Position numbers and translations under genes: made by a program. The notes under the pieces were generated by a model. The model was not told the DNA's origin. It did no database searches and saw only the letters and a program-made list of their open reading frames with translations. From CAYUEN01 sp964443745 (GTDB lineage: Bacteria > Campylobacterota > Campylobacteria > Campylobacterales > QNZT01), in the NCBI GenBank assembly GCA_964443745.1, contig CAYUEN010000010.1, forward strand, positions 1 through 53,161: a stretch of DNA of 53,161 nt, written 5' to 3'. Below are positions 34,583 through 42,642 of this stretch, piece by piece. The number at the start of each line of letters is the position of its first letter. Position 1 is the first letter of the stretch.

Positions 34583-35346
34583 GAAGCCTCACCCGCAAAT
34601 AGCGTCCCGCCCGTCTGTATCCCTTCGAGCAGGAAGTTCTCGGCGTTTTTCAGATCGAATCCACTCGTCATATACATCCGCCTACCGTTTTCGAGCAGGA
34701 ATTTCGCCGCCTTGAGCTTGGTCACGATACCGCCCGTTGCGAAACTGTGATGCGGCGTGCAGGGATCCTCCAGATCCTTTTCGTCGATTCTGGAGACGAA
34801 GCTATAACACCTCGCGTCGGGATTGGTGCGGGGATCGCTGTCGTAATAGCCGTCGATATCGGAAAGAATCACGAGCATATCGGCATCGAAAAAGTGGGTC
34901 ACGCGTGCGGAAAGTTGGTCGTTGTCTCCAAAAACCAGCTCCTCCGTGGCGGTGGTGTCGTTTTCGTTGATGATCGGTATCACGTTGTGATGTAGCAGTG
35001 TTTCCACCGCGTTTTTCGCATGGCGTGTCCTTCGGATCGAGTCGAAGTCGTCTCCGGTAATCAGCAGTTGTGCGGTCAGGATACCGAAAGGGTCGAATTT
35101 CTTCTGATAGACACTCATCAGATAGGGTTGACCCACCGCCGCGATCGCCTGACGGTTGGCCAGAATTTTCTTGTCTATTTTCAGTTTCGAATATCCCGCA
35201 GCCACGGCGCCGGAAGAGACGAGAATCACTTCGTAACGTGACTGGAGTTTCGCCAAAAAAGCGACCAGAGCACTGATGCGCTCTCTTGCGAGCCGATTGT
35301 GTTCGCTCAGCACATGGGTGCCTACCTTGACGACGATTCTCTTCAT
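34579..35346 (-). CDS. proB: glutamate 5-kinase, short form
   Basis: 255 residues. Amino-acid-kinase fold with V-K-V-G-T-H-V-L, V-S-S-G-A-V-A-A-G, I-N-E-N-D-T-T and F-G-D-N-D-Q-L-S-A. The C-terminal PUA domain of E. coli ProB (about 100 residues) is absent, a form known in several phyla including this one. It makes glutamyl phosphate for proline synthesis. It overlaps obg at its start and fmt at its end by four bases each. Confidence 0.94.
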   Translation of the reverse strand: MKRIVVKVGTHVLSEHNRLARERISALVAFLAKLQSRYEVILVSSGAVAAGYSKLKIDKKILANRQAIAAVGQPYLMSVYQKKFDPFGILTAQLLITGDDFDSIRRTRHAKNAVETLLHHNVIPIINENDTTATEELVFGDNDQLSARVTHFFDADMLVILSDIDGYYDSDPRTNPDARCYSFVSRIDEKDLEDPCTPHHSFATGGIVTKLKAAKFLLENGRRMYMTSGFDLKNAENFLLEGIQTGGTLFAGEAS

Positions 35347-36434
35347 GATCGGCTCGCTTTGGAGGCGGCCAGCAAGGCGAAGATCAACGGCTTGACGTTT
35401 CGCTTCGTAACCGACGAAATCGGGGCCACGAAAAAGGGATTTCGGTGATCGTAACTATCGATATCCTGCACGAAAACGGGCAACTCCGGATCGAACCGGT
35501 AGGTATCCTCCGTGCGACGGGGTTTAAGACCGATGTGATTCAAGAAGGCTTCGATCTTCGACCCCGCCTCTTCGGGATCGATCGCATCCACACGTGTCAA
35601 GGCGATCGCGTAGTCACGACCAAAAAGCGCTTTCGAAAATCCAGCCAACTCTTTTCTGAGCGTATCGTACTGCTCTTCGAGGCTGCGGTAGTTGGCGATA
35701 TCGAGCATAAAAAGCAGAAAATGCGTCCGTTCGATATGGCGCAGAAAGTCGATCCCGAGCCCCTTGCCTTCACTCGCACCGCCGATGATCCCGGGAATAT
35801 CCGCCATCACGAACGAACTGAATTCATCCGCCCTGACGACTCCAAGCTTGGGGGTAAGCGTCGTAAACTCGTAATCGGCGATCTCGGGCTGAGCGTTGGA
35901 GATGGAGGAGATCAGCGTCGATTTTCCGACGTTCGGAAATCCCACGAGCCCCACATCAGCAATCAGTTTGAGCTCCAATCTCACCTCTTTGCATTCGCCC
36001 GGAAGTCCGGGCTGGGCGTAGGTGGGACGCTGGTTGGTCGGACTTTTGAAATGCCAGTTTCCAAGTCCGCCTTTGCCGCCCTCGAGAAACTTCACCTTCT
36101 GTCCGTCTTCGATCAGATCGAGCAGCACTTCACCGCTTTGGGCGTCGATCACCTGCGTACCCGGAGGTACGGTGACATAGAGAGATTCCCCCTTTTTACC
36201 GTACTTCTTCCGTCCCTCTCCGGGGCGACCGTTTTGTGCCTTGAGCTTTTTTTTGCCCCTGAAACTGGAGAGCGTATGGCTGTTTTTGTCGACAACGAAA
36301 AAAACATCCCCTCCGCGCCCGCCGTCACCGCCGTCGGGTCCTCCTTTGAGAACGAATTTCTCCTGCCGGAACGACACGGCGCCCGCGCCACCTTTGCCGG
36401 AGCAGAGCTCCAGCCGGACATGATCTATAAACAT
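35343..36434 (-). CDS. obg: Obg-family GTPase
   Basis: 363 residues from the ATG at 36434, with AAGGTAA eight bases upstream; an upstream in-frame extension is not Obg-like. A glycine-rich N-terminal Obg fold (about 1-155; GGAGAVSFRQEKF, GGDGGRGGDVFF) precedes a GTPase domain with G-F-P-N-V-G-K-S-T, D-I-P-G-I and a T-R-V-D base-recognition motif. It acts in ribosome assembly and stress control. It is the first gene of the large minus-strand cluster. Confidence 0.95.
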   Translation of the reverse strand: MFIDHVRLELCSGKGGAGAVSFRQEKFVLKGGPDGGDGGRGGDVFFVVDKNSHTLSSFRGKKKLKAQNGRPGEGRKKYGKKGESLYVTVPPGTQVIDAQSGEVLLDLIEDGQKVKFLEGGKGGLGNWHFKSPTNQRPTYAQPGLPGECKEVRLELKLIADVGLVGFPNVGKSTLISSISNAQPEIADYEFTTLTPKLGVVRADEFSSFVMADIPGIIGGASEGKGLGIDFLRHIERTHFLLFMLDIANYRSLEEQYDTLRKELAGFSKALFGRDYAIALTRVDAIDPEEAGSKIEAFLNHIGLKPRRTEDTYRFDPELPVFVQDIDSYDHRNPFFVAPISSVTKRNVKPLIFALLAASKASRS

Positions 36435-36467
36435 ACGATTGATTACCTTCGATTTGATATTGCGCGG

Positions 36468-36476
36468 ATTATACCA
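36468..36476 (-). promoter_or_regulatory. extended -10 promoter of obg
   Basis: Minus strand: T-G-G plus TATAAT (36473-36468), about 35 bases upstream of the obg ATG. The -35 region (TGGGCA, 17-base spacing) is weak and lies inside the preceding terminator hairpin. Confidence 0.5.
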
Positions 36477-36500
36477 AAAAAACGGGGATTTGCCCACCCC
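36476..36500 (-). terminator. GC stem with T7 after DUF1858/DUF2249 gene
   Basis: Minus strand: GGGG (36500-36497), nine-base loop, CCCCG, then seven Ts (36482-36476), directly after the stop at 36502. The stem is short, but the T-run is good. Confidence 0.5.
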
Positions 36501-36501
36501 T

Positions 36502-37023
36502 CTATTTTCGGATGTACGTCATGTAGCGGTTTTGATCGACCTCTTTGGCGTAGACGTCGTGTCCCTGCTCTTTGAGCGTATCGATCAAGGGAGAGGGGAG
36601 AAAGTCGGTTTTCAGCAGCACGATTTCCCCTTTGTCGAGCGATTTGAGCGCTTTGGAGATTTCGGCGAGTGGATTTTTGCCCTGATCGAGCAATACGCCG
36701 CCGTCGATCTCGACCTTGGCCGGTTCGGTGATCCACGCCGGCATCTCCTCCGCCTCAGAAGTCTCTTCCTCTTCGATCTTCTTCAACGCTACAAGCCCCA
36801 CCTCTTTGCGCAGACGGTTCACCAGATCTAGCGTCTCGTATCCGCCGATCCTGGCCACCTGCGTGAGTGTCGCGATCCTGGCCACGGTACGACGCAGTAT
36901 CGGATTTTTGAGCTTCTTGTATTTGGGGTTGAGCGCCATCAAAAACGCTTCCAGTTCGGGATAGGCGCTCAAAAGATCGTTTACCTTCGTGCGCGGTGTG
37001 ATATCGAGTTTGTCATTTTTCAT
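36502..37023 (-). CDS. DUF1858 / DUF2249 two-domain protein
   Basis: 173 residues from the ATG at 37023 (AAAGGA five bases upstream). Residues about 5-75 match DUF1858 (I-T-P-R-T-K-V-N-D-L-L-S-A-Y-P-E-L ... R-R-T-V-A-R). Residues about 105-173 match DUF2249, a TusA-like fold, with L-D-Q-G-K-N-P-L and a final R-Y-M-T-Y-I-R-K. These domains recur near nitric-oxide, nitrite and hemerythrin genes. It overlaps the 12-TM gene by 11 bases, so it should share its FNR-type control. Its biochemical function is not established. Confidence 0.75.
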   Translation of the reverse strand: MKNDKLDITPRTKVNDLLSAYPELEAFLMALNPKYKKLKNPILRRTVARIATLTQVARIGGYETLDLVNRLRKEVGLVALKKIEEEETSEAEEMPAWITEPAKVEIDGGVLLDQGKNPLAEISKALKSLDKGEIVLLKTDFLPSPLIDTLKEQGHDVYAKEVDQNRYMTYIRK

Positions 37024-38263
37024 CTTTTTCCTTTCCAAAATGCATCATCCATCTGACGCTGTAAAATAGATAGATCGCACCGATCACCAAAAACGAAGCG
37101 CCGCTTCTAAACAGCAGATCGCTGCCAAAAAGCAACCCCAACCCGCCCAATACCGTGCCGATCGCGGTAAACCAAAACTCGAAATCGGAAGCTTTGAGCG
37201 GAACCATCTCCGCCAGCATCGGTACGCGCTCTTTGCCCACGAGCGGACTGTAACGCTCGAACCAAACCAGAAAAGGGACGATTTTGTAGAGATGACCGTT
37301 GATCAAAAAGGCGAAAAAACCCATCGTCAAAAACCACGCGGCCCCCATTCCCACGCGCTCGCCGCCACCCAGAAGCATCGCAATTCCCAACACCAACGCC
37401 ACCAGCAGCGAACCATAACCGAAAAACATCGATTTCGCCCAGATATCGTTCTCTTTTCGTGCGCGCGTTTTGTAGATCAGCCAAATCTGGAAAAGATAGA
37501 GGGCCGTCGCGACAAAGAGCGTGACCATCGCGAGAAATCGCATCCAATCGGCATCGAAGAGGGTCGCGACCAGATAGAAAAGCACACCCCCGGTCATAGT
37601 GACAAAAGCGCGATTTACCGGTTTTTCGTCAAATCCGTGCGCCAATCCGAACATCGGCAGCAAAATCATACTCATTCCCACGATCGTCAGCGTCACATAG
37701 CCCCCCAACACCAATACGATATGGGCACGCAACCATTTCTGCAGATCCACGCCCACTCCGACTCCGATTCCCAGAGCCATCATAAATCCCACCAGAATAC
37801 CGAGCAACAAAAAGGCGTTGGTCACTCCGACCGTCTTGACCGTCAAAGAGATATGCTCCACCTTTCTAAGCGTCAGCAGCGTATCGGCCAGAAAGATCAA
37901 CATCGAAACCAGCACGAACATCCCGCCGTAGGGAAGCACCGAAGGAAACAACCAGAATCCGACCACCATCATCAGCGTGCCCACCAGCAGCAGCGGCCAG
38001 ATCAGATAGTAGAAGTCGACACTGAAATGGCCTACCTCCAGCACTACCGGCACCAGTTGCGCCATCGCACCGAAAATGACCATCATCACATATCCGAGCA
38101 AAAAAAGATGCGCCCACCCCACCACGCCGATATCCAGATGGTCCGCCCCTCCGCCGAAACCGAGCAGAGCCACGGCCGAAAGCAGATAGAAGAAGGAACC
38201 GATCATGAAAAAGGGAGAGATGAGCGAAAACGGGGGAGCGAACTCCCGGGAGATATTGAACAT
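37013..38263 (-). CDS. 12-TM membrane protein, haem-copper oxidase subunit I / NnrS-like
   Basis: 416 residues from the ATG at 38263 (GGAG six bases upstream). About 12 membrane helices. Histidines sit in helix contexts seen in these families: G-W-A-H-L-F-L-L-G-Y, R-A-H-I-V-L-V-L-G-G-Y, F-G-L-A-H-G-F and N-G-H-L-Y-K-I-V-P-F. A haem-binding membrane role in nitrogen-oxide metabolism or its stress response is inferred from those histidines, the FNR box upstream and the DUF2249 partner. It lacks the full set of copper ligands I would need to call an oxidase or NO reductase. Confidence 0.65.
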   Translation of the reverse strand: MFNISREFAPPFSLISPFFMIGSFFYLLSAVALLGFGGGADHLDIGVVGWAHLFLLGYVMMVIFGAMAQLVPVVLEVGHFSVDFYYLIWPLLLVGTLMMVVGFWLFPSVLPYGGMFVLVSMLIFLADTLLTLRKVEHISLTVKTVGVTNAFLLLGILVGFMMALGIGVGVGVDLQKWLRAHIVLVLGGYVTLTIVGMSMILLPMFGLAHGFDEKPVNRAFVTMTGGVLFYLVATLFDADWMRFLAMVTLFVATALYLFQIWLIYKTRARKENDIWAKSMFFGYGSLLVALVLGIAMLLGGGERVGMGAAWFLTMGFFAFLINGHLYKIVPFLVWFERYSPLVGKERVPMLAEMVPLKASDFEFWFTAIGTVLGGLGLLFGSDLLFRSGASFLVIGAIYLFYSVRWMMHFGKEKDEK

Positions 38264-38290
38264 CACACACTCCGAAAATCGATTTTCGTA

Positions 38291-38332
38291 ATTATAGGAC
38301 TAATTTACTCTTATTTAGTTGATCCAGATCAA
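38291..38332 (-). promoter_or_regulatory. FNR/CRP-family site with class II spacing and TATAAT
   Basis: TTGAT-N4-ATCAA at 38319-38332 is a perfect FNR-type palindrome. On the minus strand a TATAAT lies at 38296-38291 after a 22-base spacer. This places the predicted start at about 38284 and the centre of the box at -41.5, the textbook position for an activated class II promoter. The ATG of the 12-TM gene is about 20 bases further on. Confidence 0.75.
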
Positions 38333-38611
38333 GAAAGGGAGATCTCCGAACCCACCGAAAAAGGAAAATTTCCGCATTTTTCCCTTTACTGGCTTTTCTT
38401 GTCAAAATTTAACGATATATTTATATCCCTCTTTTTATTTTCAAACAGTTTCCAATTCAAGCTGGGCAAATTATGGCTACCTCGTTGCATTTGAAATTAG
38501 CGATAGTCTAATTGATAGGATAGAAAAATTGAATCAATCATTTAGGGACCGGCCGTTGAAAAATATCGCGACGGCATCCCCAAAAGAGGGCTGCCGTTCG
38601 ATCGACGACTC
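38333..38611. other. AT-rich gap after the cytochrome gene
   Basis: Apart from the terminator-like hairpin at its upper end, I see no open frame, repeat or RNA-like structure in this stretch. Confidence 0.4.
38561..38597 (-). terminator. terminator-like hairpin after pentahaem cytochrome gene
   Basis: ACGGCA (38571-38576) pairs with TGCCGT (38592-38597), with an inner CCC/GGG. On the minus strand it is followed by CGCGATATTTTTC. It starts 15 bases after the cytochrome stop. Confidence 0.55.
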
Positions 38612-39721
38612 CTACTCGATCGTGAAGGTTTCGGTTTTGAAGATACGGAAAGAACGCGCGATCTCGCTCTTTTGCAAATCGAGTTTTTCGACCATTTTGG
38701 GATTGACCAGATAGTATCCGATCGTCACTTCGACTCTATCTCCCTTCCGAAGCTTGTAGGGATAATGTACGACCCGCTTTTCGTTGGCTTTGACGGAGGT
38801 ATCCTTCACGATCTCTTTCGCCAGCCAAGGAGGCGTCGGCTTACCGTCCGCTCCGATCGCTCTGAGAAAATCGACCGGTTCAAAACTTCGGGTTTTCTCC
38901 CCTCTGGTGACTTTGAGTCTCAATTGCATCACCCGCATCGGATGGAGAGAGAGGGCGTGGGAACTTTTGTTGTTGACGGCTATATCGAAAGCGTCGATTC
39001 CCCGCAACAATTCGATATCGACATATCGCCGAAGCATATCCAGATGGGTGTGCGTCCCCGGAAAACCATGAAAGGTATGCCTTTTCGTCTCTCTCAAGGT
39101 GGAGACGCTTCCTTCCACCTTCGGCATATGGCAACTGACGCAGTTCGCGCCGTCAAGTTCGTTCTTGATGTTGGTCGAGCAGACGTTCATCCCGAATTTG
39201 TTCTTTTTGTGCGAATGGCATCCGATACAGACGTTTCCGTTGTTGAAATGCTCGCTATTTGTAAGGATCTTATGAAAAGGGGATTTGATATGCTCTCTTC
39301 TGGTACCGAAATAGGCTTTGGGGGCTCTAGCGATGATGTTTTTGTTCAATTTCTCTCCATGTTCGATCCCTTCGATTCGATGACAATAGGCACATGAAAC
39401 ACCTTCTGCCTGCGTGGTATCGTTCGCATCGGGCACGACTCCGTTGTGTTCGGCTACGAGCGCTTCGAGATTTTTGGCCGCCGGCGTATGGCATCTGGCA
39501 CATCCGTAGGACTGCATCTTTAGATTTTTGGGGTGTTTCTTCCAGACCGCCGCGTGGATTTCGTCTTTGAAAATCGAAGCGTTTCTATGCTGGGAACTTT
39601 GAAACTCTTCGTAGATTTTCGGATGACACTCTTTGCAGGTGCGACTCGGTTCGAATGTCTGGTTGGCCCATAACGAGACACCCCAGAACATTCCGGCTAC
39701 GATCAGCTTCTGTATTTTCAT
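38612..39721 (-). CDS. exported pentahaem c-type cytochrome (cytochrome c554-like)
   Basis: 369 residues with a signal peptide (about 1-19). Five CxxCH haem sites are visible: CKECH (C29), CARCH (C74), CAYCH (C110), CIGCH (C165) and CVSCH (C194), all in the first 200 residues. Several single histidines could be distal ligands. The last 170 residues have no haem site and look beta-rich. The spacing resembles the cytochrome c554/c' family, which takes part in periplasmic electron transfer in nitrogen and sulfur metabolism; the exact partner is unknown. The cytochrome has its own -10-like TATAAT (39761-39756, minus strand). Confidence 0.85.
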   Translation of the reverse strand: MKIQKLIVAGMFWGVSLWANQTFEPSRTCKECHPKIYEEFQSSQHRNASIFKDEIHAAVWKKHPKNLKMQSYGCARCHTPAAKNLEALVAEHNGVVPDANDTTQAEGVSCAYCHRIEGIEHGEKLNKNIIARAPKAYFGTRREHIKSPFHKILTNSEHFNNGNVCIGCHSHKKNKFGMNVCSTNIKNELDGANCVSCHMPKVEGSVSTLRETKRHTFHGFPGTHTHLDMLRRYVDIELLRGIDAFDIAVNNKSSHALSLHPMRVMQLRLKVTRGEKTRSFEPVDFLRAIGADGKPTPPWLAKEIVKDTSVKANEKRVVHYPYKLRKGDRVEVTIGYYLVNPKMVEKLDLQKSEIARSFRIFKTETFTIE

Positions 39722-39755
39722 GATCTTCTCCCTCCTCTATACAATCAAGGTCGAC

Positions 39756-39813
39756 ATTATAGCGCCAAATCACTTGAACGTCTCCGCCAAACTCAAACAT
39801 TTTTCGCTATAAT
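39756..39813. promoter_or_regulatory. divergent -10 elements between cytochrome and dapC
   Basis: TATAAT on the minus strand (39761-39756) faces the cytochrome gene; TATAAT on the plus strand (39808-39813) faces dapC. Both are preceded by GC within CGCTATAAT or GCGCTATAAT. Neither has a good -35. Confidence 0.45.
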
Positions 39814-39845
39814 GCAACAAAACCTGACCTTTCGCAAGGAGAGAG

Positions 39846-40979
39846 ATGCATTTTGAGACCTACCCTTTCGAGAAGCTCAACGCGCTTCTGGAGGATATCA
39901 CCCCGAATCCCGACCTGGAGCCGCTGACGCTCACGATCGGCGAACCTCAGTTTCCCACTCCCGGCTTCATCCAGCAAACACTCAAAAACAACACCGATTT
40001 GCTCAACAAATACCCCGCATCCGCCGGCGAGCCGGTTCTGAAAAATGCTCAAATCTCCTTTTTCGAGCGACGTTTCGGCGTACGCCTGGCTCCCTCTCAG
40101 CTGATTCCCGCCTTCGGGACGCGCGAAGTGCTCTTCAACTTTCCGCAATTTTTGCTTTTCGAAAAAGAAGAGCCGGCTATGGCTTTCACCAATCCCTTCT
40201 ACCAGATCTACGAAGGGGCCGCCATCGCTAGCCGCGCGAAGATCTTTCATCTGAATCTTACCAAGCAAAACGCCTACCGCGTCGAACCCGATCCCGATCT
40301 TCTGCGAAAATGCGACCTGGTGATTCTCAATTTTCCCAACAACCCCACCGGAGCGAGTATGGATATGGACGGGCTCAAAGCGTGGGCCGAAGCGGCGCTT
40401 AGATACGATTTCGTTCTGATCAACGACGAATGCTACAGCGAAATCCACTACGACGAAAACGATCCCGACCCCACGCTGCTCGAAGCGGCGCTCGCGATCG
40501 GAAACGACACCTTCAAAAACACGATCGTCGTCAACTCCCTCTCCAAGCGCAGCTCCGCACCGGGTCTTCGATCGGGATTCATCGCAGGAGACGCCCGAAT
40601 CCTCGAAGCCTATATGCGCTATCGCACCTATCTGGGATGCGCCTCCCCGCTCCCGCTACAATACGCCGCCACCGCCGCGTGGAGCGACGAAAAACATGTG
40701 GTCGAAAACCGCGCACGCTACCGACGCAATTTCGACCTCGCCAGAGAGATTCTGAAAATCACCCCTCCCCGCTCCACCTTCTATCTCTGGATGGAAGTGG
40801 AGGACGATATCGCCTTTACGCGGGCCGCATGGCAGTTGATGCATCTGAAACTCCTGCCGGGCGCTTTTCTGAGCCGAGGCGCGTTCGAGACAAAACATGT
40901 ACGCATCGCGCTGGTGGACAACGAAGCCCGTACCAAAGAGGCGCTACTTCGTATCGAAGCGCTCAGGAGCACGCTCTGA
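39846..40979 (+). CDS. dapC: pyridoxal-phosphate aminotransferase, probably succinyldiaminopimelate transaminase
   Basis: 377 residues. Fold type I aminotransferase: N-F-P-N-N-P-T-G-A, N-D-E-C-Y-S-E-I, the PLP lysine in N-S-L-S-K-R-S-S and a C-terminal arginine region. The D-E-C-Y-S-E-I and S-K-R-S-S combination and its place directly before murC support DapC, which makes the diaminopimelate of the cell wall. The substrate is inferred from neighbours and family memory. The ATG follows AAGGAGAG. Confidence 0.78.
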   Translation: MHFETYPFEKLNALLEDITPNPDLEPLTLTIGEPQFPTPGFIQQTLKNNTDLLNKYPASAGEPVLKNAQISFFERRFGVRLAPSQLIPAFGTREVLFNFPQFLLFEKEEPAMAFTNPFYQIYEGAAIASRAKIFHLNLTKQNAYRVEPDPDLLRKCDLVILNFPNNPTGASMDMDGLKAWAEAALRYDFVLINDECYSEIHYDENDPDPTLLEAALAIGNDTFKNTIVVNSLSKRSSAPGLRSGFIAGDARILEAYMRYRTYLGCASPLPLQYAATAAWSDEKHVVENRARYRRNFDLAREILKITPPRSTFYLWMEVEDDIAFTRAAWQLMHLKLLPGAFLSRGAFETKHVRIALVDNEARTKEALLRIEALRSTL

Positions 40980-42292
40980 TGGCGAACAAAATCCACTTCA
41001 TCGGCATCGGAGGTATCGGCCTTTCGGCATTGGCGCGTTTTCTCAAACAGAGCGGATACGAAATCAGCGGAAGCGATATGAAGGAGTCACCGATCACCCG
41101 TATGCTCAGGGCCGAGGGTATCACCGTTTCGACACCGCAGGCGGCCGAAAACATCACCGATCAGGATATTGTGATCCACTCCGCCGCCGTCAAACCGGAC
41201 AATATCGAACTTCTCGAAGCCAGACGCCGCGGCAAACTCGTCCTTTCCCGCAAGGAGGCCCTTCCCTTCATCCTCAAAAACAAACGCCTCTTCGCCGTCG
41301 CCGGCGCCCACGGCAAAAGTACCACCAGCGCGATGCTCGCCTCCGTTATCGACGGCTCGGTCATCATCGGTGCGGAGAGCAAACAGTTCGGCTCGAACAT
41401 GCACTACGAAGAGAGCGACGATCTGATCTTCGAAGCGGACGAAAGCGACGCCAGCTTTCTAAACACCAACCCCTACGTCGCGATCGTCACCAACGCCGAG
41501 CCAGAACATATGGAAAACTACGACTACGATCTGGCCAAATTCTACGCCGCCTACCGTCTTTTCATCGAAAAGGCGAAGATTCGCGTACTCAACGCCGAAG
41601 ATCCCTTTCTGGGATCGTTACGGGATATCGAGGCGATCCGCCTCTATCCGGGCCGAGATATCCGATCGATCCGAACCGTTCTGCGGGGGAACGACCCCTA
41701 CACCTCTTTCGTACTGAAGGATCTGGGCACTTTCGAAGTCTACGGCGTGGGCGAGCACATCGCGATCAACGCCTCCCTCACGATTCTCGCCGCACTGACC
41801 CAAAAGAGCCTCGAAGAGGTGAGGGAGCGGATCAGGGAGTACAGAGGGATCAAAAAACGCTTCGACATTCTCCACAAAGAGAAAACCCGCATCGTGATCG
41901 ACGACTACGCCCACCACCCTACCGAAATCGAAGCGACGATCAAATCGGCGCGCAAATACGCCAGGCTTATGGGGCTGAAGAAGGTGGTGGCGATCTGGCA
42001 ACCGCATAAATACTCCCGCACGATCGACAATCTGGACAAATTCAAGGAGTGTTTCGCCGGCATAGACGAACTGGTGATCCTGCCGGTCTACAGCGTGGGA
42101 GAAAAGAAGCGGGAGATCGACTTTAAGAAACATTTCGGCAAATACCGTCCTATTTTCGCCGACCGCATCGAGCGCAAAGAGGGCCATATCCGGCTTCTGA
42201 GAGGCCGCACGCAGGTCGAAGAGCTCGAAAACGGCTTGATCATCGGATTGGGCGCTGGGGATATCACCTATCAGCTTCGGGGGGAGATGTGA
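40979..42292 (+). CDS. murC: UDP-N-acetylmuramate--L-alanine ligase MurC
   Basis: 437 residues. H-F-I-G-I-G-G-I-G at the N-terminus, the ATP loop G-A-H-G-K-S-T-T, the E-A-D-E-S-D motif and D-D-Y-A-H-H-P-T-E-I in the C-terminal domain are diagnostic. It adds L-alanine to UDP-MurNAc. The start shares one base with the dapC stop (TGATG). Confidence 0.96.
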   Translation: MANKIHFIGIGGIGLSALARFLKQSGYEISGSDMKESPITRMLRAEGITVSTPQAAENITDQDIVIHSAAVKPDNIELLEARRRGKLVLSRKEALPFILKNKRLFAVAGAHGKSTTSAMLASVIDGSVIIGAESKQFGSNMHYEESDDLIFEADESDASFLNTNPYVAIVTNAEPEHMENYDYDLAKFYAAYRLFIEKAKIRVLNAEDPFLGSLRDIEAIRLYPGRDIRSIRTVLRGNDPYTSFVLKDLGTFEVYGVGEHIAINASLTILAALTQKSLEEVRERIREYRGIKKRFDILHKEKTRIVIDDYAHHPTEIEATIKSARKYARLMGLKKVVAIWQPHKYSRTIDNLDKFKECFAGIDELVILPVYSVGEKKREIDFKKHFGKYRPIFADRIERKEGHIRLLRGRTQVEELENGLIIGLGAGDITYQLRGEM

Positions 42293-42642
42293 TCCAGTTT
42301 CTGCTCGGTATCCTCTTTCTGATCTTTCTCTCCACCGTGATCGCCCATCGCAAAGAGTTCATCTCCGCCCGCACACGCGTAACGATCTTCAAGCTGCTCG
42401 CCGCCCTTATCGGACTGATTCTGCTCTACGAATTCTCCACCACACGCGAAGAGGCGAAAATCAGGCGTATCATGGATGCCTACGAGCAGGGGAAAACCCT
42501 GATATGCGACGGCCATGAAGTCTCTTTCGAAACCTATCTTCTGGAAACCGGCACCCTCTCTTTTCAAGCCAGAGAACGTTACAGAAACATCCGCGGACTG
42601 ATCTTTCCCGTCGCCTCCTGCACAATCAAAGAGGAGCGATGA
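42289..42642 (+). CDS. small membrane protein between murC and mutS2
   Basis: 117 residues from a GTG at 42289 that overlaps the murC stop by four bases. Two hydrophobic segments (about 3-19 and 33-48) are followed by a soluble tail with two cysteines (ICDGHEVSF; ASCTIKEER). The position between murC and mutS2 is conserved in relatives. Function is unknown. Confidence 0.72.
   Translation: MIQFLLGILFLIFLSTVIAHRKEFISARTRVTIFKLLAALIGLILLYEFSTTREEAKIRRIMDAYEQGKTLICDGHEVSFETYLLETGTLSFQARERYRNIRGLIFPVASCTIKEER

Noticed and set aside
37292..38494. Plus-strand open frame of about 400 codons over the 12-TM gene
   Set aside because: It is composed largely of His, Gln, Arg and Lys, the mirror of a hydrophobic membrane protein on the other strand.
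39807..40448. Minus-strand open frame opposite dapC
   Set aside because: The plus-strand aminotransferase has all PLP motifs and a good ribosome site; the minus frame has neither.
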